Source: Deinococcus hopiensis KR-140
GTDB taxonomy: Bacteria > Deinococcota > Deinococci > Deinococcales > Deinococcaceae
Assembly: GCF_900176165.1 (NCBI RefSeq)
Contig: NZ_FWWU01000008.1
Coordinates: forward strand, 243,501-307,500
Length of the DNA stretch: 64,000 nt
Reading direction: 5' to 3'
A model generated the notes under the pieces. That model did no database searches. It had not been told where the DNA came from and was given only the letters and a program-made list of their open reading frames with translations. Every line of letters begins with the position of its first letter. Within the stretch, counting starts at the first letter, position 1. This document shows positions 57,671 to 64,000 of the stretch, in pieces. The position numbers were made by a program, and so were the translations under genes.

Positions 57671-57925
57671 TCAGGTGGGTCCCTTCGCGGGCACAGCGCC
57701 CCCTGCGGCAAAGTCCCCGAGCGAAAGGCGCAGGACAGGCGCGAGCCTTCTGAGGTTGGCGAGCGACGGCTCCACCAGGTCAGTTTCGTAGCGGGAGACC
57801 AGGGACTGGAGGTCCTCATCGCCAAAGGCGAGGCGGGCGACGTCCCGTTGGGTGAGGCCCGCGCGGTCCCGCGCTTCTCGAAGCAGGGTGCCGGTGGACG
57901 GAAAATCTAAATACACATGCGTCAT
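57671..57925 (-). CDS. XRE-family helix-turn-helix regulator
   Basis: 84 residues. HTH: LLREARDRAGLTQRDVARLA, then QSLVSRYETDLVEPSLANLR. No ligand domain. The gene faces a second regulator across 60 bp with a perfect 8-bp inverted repeat, so it probably represses both promoters, as CI/Cro-like controls do. Confidence 0.8.
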   Translation of the reverse strand: MTHVYLDFPSTGTLLREARDRAGLTQRDVARLAFGDEDLQSLVSRYETDLVEPSLANLRRLAPVLRLSLGDFAAGGAVPAKGPT

Positions 57926-57949
57926 CTGTCATCAACGTATTACAGATGA
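57922..57949. promoter_or_regulatory. Operator between divergent regulators
   Basis: Inverted repeat TCATCTGT (57922-57929) and ACAGATGA (57942-57949), 12-bp spacer. It covers the start codon of the minus regulator. A partial repeat TCAGATG follows at about 57960. Confidence 0.65.
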
Positions 57950-57974
57950 GCCGATTTGTCAGATGCATTTTCTG

Positions 57975-57980
57975 TATACT
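57975..57980 (+). promoter_or_regulatory. -10 box for a leaderless message
   Basis: TATACT lies 7 bp before a GTG start at 57988, the spacing of leaderless transcripts in Deinococcota. No good -35 box is seen. Confidence 0.5.
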
Positions 57981-57987
57981 GAGCAGT

Positions 57988-58506
57988 GTGCCGGGGAATG
58001 ACGAGACAACCACGCCCGCGGATTCCACCTCAGCCCGCAGGGGTGGGGGGACGCTTTCCGCGGGCGAAGCGGGGCAACGGCTCAGGACTTACCTGCGCCG
58101 GCTTTCCATGCAGCAAAAAGAGCTTGCGGCGGCCCTGGGCGTGGACTCCAGCTACGTCAGCCGAATGGTGCTCGGGCACATCAACTGGACGACCGGGCAG
58201 TACTTCGGGCAGATCGCTTCCCACCTGCGGCTGACCGAGGCGGAGATCCGCGAGCTCAACCCGGCCGCTGTGGTGGAGATGCGCTCGGGCCAGGGCGGCG
58301 CGGGCACTCCCCAGGGCGTCGACAGTGAAATCCCCGAGGCGCTGCTGGAGGCGGGTGAACTCTACAAACACATTGATCCCCGCATCGCGGACCCGCAGGT
58401 TCAGCTCGCCCTGGCCCGCGCCGGATTTTTCGGTGGAGGGCCGCAGTCGCCCCAGGACTGGATTCAGTACTTCAACGACATTCGGCAGTGGTTGGGACAC
58501 GCCTGA
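57988..58506 (+). CDS. Helix-turn-helix regulator paired with ImmA/IrrE peptidase
   Basis: 172 residues from the GTG at 57988. The ATG at 57946 in the same frame lies in the operator. HTH: LRRLSMQQKELAAALGVDSS then SRMVLGHINW (residues about 40-70). C-terminal acidic part with LLEAGELYKHIDPR. Overlaps the peptidase start (TGATG). In ICEBs1 and the DdrO/IrrE pair, such a regulator is cleaved by the partner. Confidence 0.75.
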   Translation: MPGNDETTTPADSTSARRGGGTLSAGEAGQRLRTYLRRLSMQQKELAAALGVDSSYVSRMVLGHINWTTGQYFGQIASHLRLTEAEIRELNPAAVVEMRSGQGGAGTPQGVDSEIPEALLEAGELYKHIDPRIADPQVQLALARAGFFGGGPQSPQDWIQYFNDIRQWLGHA

Positions 58507-59159
58507 TGCTCTACGGTCAGGAGTTCGCCGAAGCGATCGACTACCGCCACGGGCTCCACGGGTACGTTACGGACTTCTGGGCGCTGACGTCCAGCATGAA
58601 CATCGCTGTGCAGGAAGGCACCTACAACAGCGCCGTGTTCCTGCCTCGCCCGGTCATCACCCTGGAGCCCGAGGTGTACTACAGCGACTGGAGCTTCACC
58701 CGCTTCCACGAGCTCGCGCATACGGTGCTGCGCGACAGCGGCATAGGTTGGCAACTCGCTCAGGAAGCCGACTATCCGGAGCAGTACCGGGCGTGGATTG
58801 AGGCGTACTGCAATTTCGGGGCAGCGCAGTTTCAGATGCCCAATCCCATGCTCCGGCGCGTCCTGTCCCAGTACGGGTACAGCCCGCAGGCGGTGCTCGC
58901 CCTCACCCGCGTGGCGGGCGTGGACCTGTTCGACGCGATGTACCGCGTTACGCACGGCTTTCTGGAAAGTGACGCGCGGCGCACCGCCTTCCTGACGCAG
59001 GGCAGCTACCTCAGGAAAGCCGTGACCACGAACGCGTGGTTTCCGCACAGCGAAGGCGACCGGATTCCCGAGGTCGCTTTGACGCTTTCGGGAGCAAAGC
59101 TGCTCACGCTTCCCCTCCGTTTCGGACGCAACCGCGTTCTGGGGTTGCTGAACGACTGA
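58506..59159 (+). CDS. ImmA/IrrE-type zinc metallopeptidase
   Basis: 217 residues from the ATG at 58506. HExxH motif HELAH (His68, Glu69, His72) and the third ligand region EAYCNFGAAQF (Glu99) of the COG2856 family. The family cleaves XRE repressors after DNA damage or other signals, as ImmA does to ImmR and IrrE (PprI) to DdrO. The partner here could be either adjacent XRE protein. The C-terminal half is beta-rich. Confidence 0.85.
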   Translation: MLYGQEFAEAIDYRHGLHGYVTDFWALTSSMNIAVQEGTYNSAVFLPRPVITLEPEVYYSDWSFTRFHELAHTVLRDSGIGWQLAQEADYPEQYRAWIEAYCNFGAAQFQMPNPMLRRVLSQYGYSPQAVLALTRVAGVDLFDAMYRVTHGFLESDARRTAFLTQGSYLRKAVTTNAWFPHSEGDRIPEVALTLSGAKLLTLPLRFGRNRVLGLLND

Positions 59160-59202
59160 GGGCTGGCCGCGGGGCAAGTTTTCGCCGCCTCTTGATATTC
59201 AT

Positions 59203-59218
59203 ATTACACAAGTGTAAT
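59203..59218. promoter_or_regulatory. 16-bp palindrome before the zinc-ribbon operon
   Basis: ATTACACAAGTGTAAT: 7-bp arms with a 2-bp centre, 41 bp before the ATG at 59259. It is AT-rich within GC-rich DNA and is likely an operator. Confidence 0.55.
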
Positions 59219-59258
59219 GTCAGGGACAACGGTCCTGCCGGGACCTCAGGAGGACACC

Positions 59259-59324
59259 ATGTACCCCATTCCGCCGACCGAACCCCGCGCCCTGTCCCCC
59301 GCCTCCTGGAGCGCCCCGGGATGA
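59259..59324 (+). CDS. 21-residue leader-like small protein
   Basis: ATG at 59259 with AGGAGG eight bases upstream. The product is Pro-rich (MYPIPPTEPRALSP...). It ends in an ATGA overlap with the zinc-ribbon gene, so its translation may set translation of the next gene. Pro-rich leader peptides are known to stall ribosomes; here that is only an idea. Confidence 0.45.
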   Translation: MYPIPPTEPRALSPASWSAPG

Positions 59325-59560
59325 CTCTGCAGCCTCCCACTTCCACCTTTGTTCCCGCACGGCTCTACCACGTCCGCTCGGCCCTGCACGCGCAGAGCAT
59401 GCGTGAGACCGCCCGCGCCCTGTTGCGCGCCGCCGAACGCCTCGACGGCCGCTCCGCACGCGTCACCTTCCGCCCTACTCCCTGCGGCTGGTGCGGCACG
59501 TGCGCGCAGTGGGTCGCCGGAGACCACTGCCCCGACTGCTGGGAAGGGAGATGCCCATGA
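59321..59560 (+). CDS. Small zinc-ribbon protein
   Basis: 79 residues. Helical N-terminus with HVRSALHAQSMRETARALLR, then CGWCGTCAQW and CPDCW, four or more Cys of a zinc ribbon. Coupled to the leader-like ORF and to the next gene (ATGA at 59557). Confidence 0.55.
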   Translation: MTLQPPTSTFVPARLYHVRSALHAQSMRETARALLRAAERLDGRSARVTFRPTPCGWCGTCAQWVAGDHCPDCWEGRCP

Positions 59561-59934
59561 TCCGCCCTCTCCCCACCATCGCCTGCGTGCACCTTGGGCC
59601 CTGGCCCTTGACGCTGCTCGCGGAGCGTCACCCGGGCGTGCCCGCTGACGTCCTCAATGAGCGACGCCGGGTCCTGCACGCCACCCCGGACGCCCTCGCT
59701 GCGGGCGTCACCTCTGGTGGAATTTTATATATTCTAGGAGTGATGGCGCCCCTTCATCCGCCGTCTCGCGGGCCGGCTCCCCAGGGTCTCCACCAGGCGC
59801 CGTCAATGCCCAGACGCCATCCCCCCCATTCCGGCCATCACGATCACGGTCCACCTGCGCGTCATCAAGCACGTTGGAGGACGCACAGCCCCCGTGCAAC
59901 CGAGGTCTGCGATTTACCTCAGACGCGCCCGTAA
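59557..59934 (+). CDS. Small protein coupled to the zinc-ribbon gene
   Basis: 125 residues as open frame, but only the first about 70 look natural (TIACVHLGPWPLTLLAERHP, VTSGGILYILG). The rest is Pro/His-rich, and another frame from about 59800 has more natural residues, so the end is doubtful. AGGGAG precedes the start. Confidence 0.4.
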   Translation: MIRPLPTIACVHLGPWPLTLLAERHPGVPADVLNERRRVLHATPDALAAGVTSGGILYILGVMAPLHPPSRGPAPQGLHQAPSMPRRHPPHSGHHDHGPPARHQARWRTHSPRATEVCDLPQTRP

Positions 59935-60398
59935 CGATGCCGCGAAGGCCTCACGCCTCAACTGGACGGCGGCCTCAACGGCTTCCCGGACCACATCGGC
60001 CGCATTCAGGGTGCCGTCCAGCACAGCTTGCCGGAGCGTGTCCAGATCCCCAGCACTGAGCAGTTTCTTGTAATGCACGTTTAGGCTGGTCAGGAGCCGT
60101 GTGGCGGCCACCTCCGCGCTGACGCCCACGTACTGTACGGGTCGGCGTCAATCAGGACCGGCATGGAGGCCGCAGCCCGGGCTGGCTTGGGCTGCGCGGC
60201 GACCACGGGTGCTGGGCCCGCCGGGTAGGGGGAGTCGTCCGGATGGGAGATCAGGTGCATGAGCGCGGCCGCTCTGCTCTTCTTCACCACCAGGGCCTGC
60301 GTGCGCACCAGCCAGTCAAAGCGGTCCGCGCACGCGAGCAGGAAGGCCCGGTCGTGCTCTTTCATCAACTTCTCGAACGCCAGATGTGGTGTAGTCAT
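59914..60398 (-). pseudogene. Phage-like gene with frameshift
   Basis: The ATG at 60398 is followed by LAFEKLMKEHDRAFLLACAD and SMPVLIDADP. Then the next frame continues naturally, VQYVGVSAEVAATRLLTSL to RREAFAASLRARLR, stop at 59914. A missing base in the GGG run at 60139-60141 explains it. The start is 15 bp from the MITE C copy, which may have cut off its promoter. Confidence 0.55.
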
Positions 60399-60413
60399 CG
60401 GATTTTAAGTTGG

Positions 60414-60525
60414 TACTGCAGTTGCAGTTGCCCAAGGAGCCTGTTGTTCAAGGGCTTTCTGTCACCAGGCACCTCCGGAGAATTCCCGTGTTTGAGGGAC
60501 CCAATCGCCAACTGCAACTGTAGTA
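60414..60525. mobile_element. MITE C (112 bp), copy 2
   Basis: Terminal repeats TACTGCAGTTGCAGTTG and its match at 60509-60525, with one changed base. The interior is about 85% like copy 1 at 44399-44509. The flanks (TTGG and GTAG) no longer match, so it is older or deleted at the edge. Confidence 0.75.
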
Positions 60526-60590
60526 GTAGAGCCGAAGGGACCGTCAAAGACAGCGGAAGCACAGTAATCGCCCTGAGAGCCTGACAGAAG

Positions 60591-60989
60591 TCATGAGAAG
60601 CCTTGGATGAGGTGCCAGCGAAGCGGGGAACATCGTCGGCGTGAGGGCTCAGGATCAGGGTTGGGGGAGAGGCAGAGGCTGTGTAGGAAAGGGCTTCTTT
60701 CCGTCAACGCCCGACGAACGGCACGACATCCCAGCTGTGCATGGCTCACTTCCGTGCGGCCGCCGAAGTCGCGCAGGGCCCGGGTGCTTTTGACGCTCTG
60801 CTGGAGCAACTACACCTGCTCGGGTGTGAGGGGTTGCTCGGTGGTGAGGACGGTCAGGGTTTGCTGATAGCGGGCAGTCAGGACCTGGTTGGCGGCAGTT
60901 GGGCGTTGCTCGAGCATGCGGAGCGAGGTCTGGACGCAGGAAGTGAGGGTGGTGACGACGGGGAAGGCCAGGGACGTTTTGGGGTGCAT
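60591..60989 (-). pseudogene. Degenerate paralogue of the 50889-51230 gene
   Basis: From the ATG at 60989 the frame shares TARYQQTLTVLTTEQPLTPE with its paralogue, then hits an in-frame TAG (60812-60810) where the paralogue has a coding codon. The frame continues with LLQQSVKSTRALRDFGG. A nonsense mutation has ended the gene. Confidence 0.7.
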
Positions 60990-61175
60990 GAGACTTCCGG
61001 GGAGTGGTGGGTTCTCCCCTTTTTGATCAGGTTTGGCGACATAAGGGGTATTACGTAGAAGCCCAGCAACGAGGAATCGATTCGGAACCGAGCAGGACTC
61101 TCCCTCCCGCTGAACCTCCGCCTTCATGTGTGCTTCATTACTTATAGGCGACTGAAAAACAGTCACAACTGGGAG

Positions 61176-62993
61176 ATGGACCCGCGACCGCCCTCAAGTG
61201 AACTTGACCGACTTGAGCGGCTCTCCCGGTACGACATTCTCGACACGCCACCTGAAGAGGAATTCGACCGGATCACCCGCCTCGCTCGGCAGCTCCTGCA
61301 AACTCCCATCGCCATCCTCAACTTCGTTGGGCGCAAACGCACCTGGCTCAAATCGCACCTGGGCACGAACGTTCGTGTCATAGACCGGAAGCACGCCATC
61401 TGTGCGGAAGCGATCAAACACCCAGGCGTGTTCACCATTGCCGACCTGCAACGCACACCGCAGTTCGCTCAGGAACCGATGCTCGTCCTCGGTGCCCGGT
61501 CGTATGCTGGCGCGCCACTGACCACGCCCGACGGCTTTAACATTGGGACGATCGCCGTCTTTGACCATCACCCCCGTGTCTTTACCGCCGGGGAACAAGC
61601 GCTTCTTCAGGACCTGGCGGCCATCGTCATCGACGCCCTGGAATTGCGCCGCGCCGTATTGCACTGGCAGGCTGCACAGGCGCAAAGCCACCACATGGCT
61701 TACCACGACCCACTGACCCGGCTTCCCAACCGCCGCCTGCTGATGGACCGGATCGCGCAGGCCCTTCACCAGGCCGAGCGGAGAGGCACGCCCCTGGGCA
61801 TTCTCGTGGTCGACTTGGACGGCTTCAAACTCATCAATGACTCTCTCGGGCATGCAGCGGGTGACGCCTTCCTTATTACAGCGGGGCACCGTCTGTGCGA
61901 GCAGCTTCATGCGGACGACACCGTGGCGCGGGTCGGTGGAGACGAATTCGTGATTTTGCTTCCTGAACTGCAACGTGGCGCCGACGCAGCGCACGTGGCG
62001 GACAAGATCCAGCAGGCCCTGGAAGAGCCTTTCGTGTTGGAAGGTCAAACGCTCGAAGTCAGCGGTTGTATCGGTATCAGCCTTTACCCCGGAGACGGCC
62101 AGGACGCAGAAACCCTCCTGCGTGCGGCGGACACCGCCATGTACACCGCCAAAGCGGCAGGCAAAGGGGAATGCCGCTTCTACACGCAGGACATGACGAG
62201 GGCGGCCAATGAGAAGCTCTCCTTGCGGCAACGCCTCGTCCAGGCGCTGATACAGGGTGAGTTCCGGTTGCACTACCAACCGCAGGTGGAACTCGCCAGC
62301 GGCAGGGTGGTAGGCGCCGAAGCATTGCTCCGCTGGCCGCAAGCGGACGGAACGCTTCTTCCGCCCGACCACTTCATTCCCCGAGCAGAAGAAACGGGCC
62401 TCATTGTGCCGATCGGCCGCTGGGTTCTGCGGGAAGCGTGCACGCAGTGGATGCGCTGGCAAGCCAATCACAACGTGACGCTTGACCTGTCGGTGAACGT
62501 CTCTGTTCGTCAGTGGGAGCAGCCTCATTTCCTTGACGAGGTCCGGGAGGTCTTGCGGGAGACCGGATTTCCACCTGAGCGGCTCATTCTGGAAATCACG
62601 GAGAGCGCGCTGCTCGCCGATCCGGAAGACGCCCTCGCCCTGACTGCACAGTTGTCGGACTTGGGTGTAGGGGTCGCCCTGGATGACTACGGGAAGGGCT
62701 TTTCCAACCTGTACCAGCTGCAGCGCTTGTCGGTCAGTCACCTGAAGCTGGACCGGGCCTTTATTCAGTCCCTGCCGGGAGACCGCAGAGCGCGGGCCAT
62801 CGCGCAGAGCGCCGTCACACTGGCTTCTGGGCTGGATGCATTGACGATTGGGGAGGGCATTGAGGTGCAAGAGCAGCTGGACGCGCTCCTCGCCATGGGC
62901 TGCCCCCTGGGACAGGGCTTTCACCTGGGGCGTCCCGTACCGCCGGAGGAGTTCCAGCAGCGTCATCTGATGGGCACCCGTCCTACCCGGTAG
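61176..62993 (+). CDS. GAF-GGDEF-EAL c-di-GMP turnover protein
   Basis: 605 residues from the ATG at 61176; an upstream GTG at 61128 adds 16. GAF sensor about residues 20-165. GGDEF about 175-340 with intact GGDEF motif (254-258). EAL about 350-600 with EALL (382-385), LDDYGKG and LKLDRAFI, so both activities look possible. It would make and break cyclic di-GMP depending on the GAF signal. Host-type gene. Confidence 0.9.
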   Translation: MDPRPPSSELDRLERLSRYDILDTPPEEEFDRITRLARQLLQTPIAILNFVGRKRTWLKSHLGTNVRVIDRKHAICAEAIKHPGVFTIADLQRTPQFAQEPMLVLGARSYAGAPLTTPDGFNIGTIAVFDHHPRVFTAGEQALLQDLAAIVIDALELRRAVLHWQAAQAQSHHMAYHDPLTRLPNRRLLMDRIAQALHQAERRGTPLGILVVDLDGFKLINDSLGHAAGDAFLITAGHRLCEQLHADDTVARVGGDEFVILLPELQRGADAAHVADKIQQALEEPFVLEGQTLEVSGCIGISLYPGDGQDAETLLRAADTAMYTAKAAGKGECRFYTQDMTRAANEKLSLRQRLVQALIQGEFRLHYQPQVELASGRVVGAEALLRWPQADGTLLPPDHFIPRAEETGLIVPIGRWVLREACTQWMRWQANHNVTLDLSVNVSVRQWEQPHFLDEVREVLRETGFPPERLILEITESALLADPEDALALTAQLSDLGVGVALDDYGKGFSNLYQLQRLSVSHLKLDRAFIQSLPGDRRARAIAQSAVTLASGLDALTIGEGIEVQEQLDALLAMGCPLGQGFHLGRPVPPEEFQQRHLMGTRPTR

Positions 62994-63002
62994 CATGCCG
63001 GC

Positions 63003-63476
63003 ATAACCCTGGAACTGCTGGCCGCGAACCTCGACCTGCAGGGTCGGGCTGACCGCCTGGCCCGCCTGGATCTGGATACTCTCCGAAAAGAGGGCATCCG
63101 GGCCGGGCGTGATTCGGACGTGGCTGGGTTGTGGTCGCTCCTCGAGGCGTACCTGGTGACCCAGGGGAGCCGGGGTGCTCGCGTCAGCCACACCCTGCAG
63201 TCCTACCGGATCGGGCTGGAGACGTTCCTCACCTGGGCCGGACCCGCTGGAGTCAGCTTGCTGCGGCCCAGCGCGAACGCGGGCTTTCGGTACGCCCGTC
63301 ACCTGAAGAGCACTGGCCTCGCTCCCGGCAGTGTCAGCGTCCGACTGGCCGTGGGTAAGGCTCTGTATGCCTCCTTGCGCTGGGCTGGTTCCACCGATGC
63401 TGCGCCGTTCGCGGACGTGAAGGCCGCGTCTGATCCTGTGCCCCGCTGGGAGAAGGGCAAGCCCTAACCGGACGAG
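63003..63476 (+). pseudogene. Truncated second integrase copy
   Basis: Aligns with the first 158 residues of the integrase at 51843 (for example ELLAANLDLQGRADRLARLD). Its start codon is ATA (63003), an in-frame TAA replaces the Tyr of KPYPDED, and the IS begins two codons after that. The catalytic domain is missing. Confidence 0.85.
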
Positions 63477-63558
63477 TGGAGTGCCCCCCAAAAACTGGAC
63501 GGAGTGAAGTAGAGATTCAGGCTCGCCGCCAGCCGTAGGCTGGAAAGCGAGGCTTCCT

Positions 63559-63828
63559 ATGAAAACGCAACAGTTCAGCGAAGATCAGATCATCAAACTG
63601 CTTCAGGACGCCAAAAAGGGCGAAAAGCCAGTCGAAGAGCTGTGCCGCGACCTCGGGTGCAGCACCGCGTCCTATTACGCCTGGAAGAAGAAGTACGGCG
63701 ACACCACTGCCGACGAAGCCAAACGGCTTCGTCAGGTGGAGAAGGAAAACGCCCGTCTCCTGCGGATTGTGGGGCAGCAGCGCTTGGAGATGGATGCGAT
63801 GAAGGAGGTGATTCAGAACAAGCGGTGA
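63559..63828 (+). CDS. IS3-family transposase OrfA
   Basis: 89 residues: an N-terminal HTH (KLLQDAKKGEKPVEELCRDL and TASYYAWKKKYGD) and a C-terminal Leu-zipper-like coiled coil (LRQVEKENARLLRIVGQQRL). It overlaps OrfB by 4 nt (GTGA) in the -1 frame, the usual arrangement for a fused transposase. Confidence 0.85.
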   Translation: MKTQQFSEDQIIKLLQDAKKGEKPVEELCRDLGCSTASYYAWKKKYGDTTADEAKRLRQVEKENARLLRIVGQQRLEMDAMKEVIQNKR

Positions 63829-64000
63829 CGCCCACCGAGAAACGTGCCGTGGTAAAGGAACTCGTCACAGCACGCGTCAAGCCCGAACGGGCTTGCGCTG
63901 TGGTGGGCCTCCCCAAATCGACCTGGCACGATCAGCCGAAACGTCGCCAGGACAGCGAACTTCGACAGCGTCTTCGTGAACTGGCCCTCCTGCATCCACG
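63825..64000 (+). CDS. IS3-family transposase OrfB, 5' part
   Basis: 58 residues visible, from GTG 63825. TEKRAVVKELVTARVKPERA and CAVVGLPKSTWH are typical of the OrfB N-terminus before the DDE core. The catalytic part is outside the window. Confidence 0.8.
   Translation, partial: MTPTEKRAVVKELVTARVKPERACAVVGLPKSTWHDQPKRRQDSELRQRLRELALLHP

Larger units (their letters stand above)
63477..64000 (+). mobile_element. IS3-family insertion sequence, right part outside window
   Basis: Left end TGGAGTGCCCCCCAAAAACT, of the IS3-type end form, 82 bp before orfA. It is inserted in the dead integrase. The element continues beyond the window. Confidence 0.75.

Noticed and set aside
59738..59913. A further gene with residues AITITVHLRVIKHVGG on the plus strand
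   Set aside because: The frame has natural residues but opens right after a stop without a start codon, and conflicts with a minus pseudogene end.
61194..63491. 765-codon minus-strand open frame
   Set aside because: It is opposite an intact GAF-GGDEF-EAL gene and an integrase remnant; no motif in the antisense.

Overview
The window is about 64 kb of high-GC DNA, dominated by a temperate siphovirus (tailed phage) genome integrated in, or carried by, a Deinococcus-like host. The host call is inference. It rests on the GC-rich codon use, an ImmA/IrrE-type metallopeptidase beside an XRE regulator, -10 boxes placed 6-8 bp before start codons (leaderless mRNAs, common in Deinococcota), and host-type families such as DUF3291, DUF4384 and DUF4287.

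Region 1-33 kb, almost all minus strand, is the virion module and reads right to left in canonical order: terminase small and large subunits, portal, S49-type prohead protease/scaffold, decoration protein, HK97-type major capsid protein, head-tail connector genes, tail tube, a tail assembly chaperone pair joined by a programmed -1 frameshift, a 3,251-residue tape measure protein with an M23 peptidase domain and an 85-residue repeat array, baseplate/tail-tip proteins, an SGNH-hydrolase tail protein, fibre-like proteins, and membrane proteins (possible holins) at the left edge, where the window cuts the last gene. A 2.4-kb moron island (two AT-rich membrane genes, three strong hairpins, a methyltransferase and a DUF6232 gene) is wedged between the chaperone and the tape measure.

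Region 33-48 kb, mainly minus strand, is the early/accessory module: small genes translationally coupled by ATGA/GTGA overlaps, a RusA resolvase next to a lambda-PP-like phosphatase, a replication initiator with an iteron-like array inside its coding region, and a Kil/Ant-type antirepressor. It also holds host-like cargo (HD-domain hydrolase, LysR plus DUF3291) and a cluster of three related plus-strand genes. A DnaQ-type exonuclease gene is broken by a stack of four inverted-repeat elements separated by CTAG, one of which carries a passenger gene. At least eight single-base frameshifts fall between 37 and 61 kb, while the structural module has none that I can see apart from the programmed one.

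Region 48-64 kb is mosaic. It has a DUF4384 secreted protein, an intact tyrosine integrase (51.8 kb), phage-like small genes, an OmpR-type response regulator, DUF4287, divergent XRE regulators with an ImmA/IrrE peptidase (57.7-59.2 kb), a small zinc-ribbon operon, degenerate copies of genes seen near 51 kb, a GAF-GGDEF-EAL c-di-GMP protein, a dead second integrase copy, and an IS3-family element cut by the right edge. The second dead integrase and paralogous pseudogenes suggest remains of a related second element.
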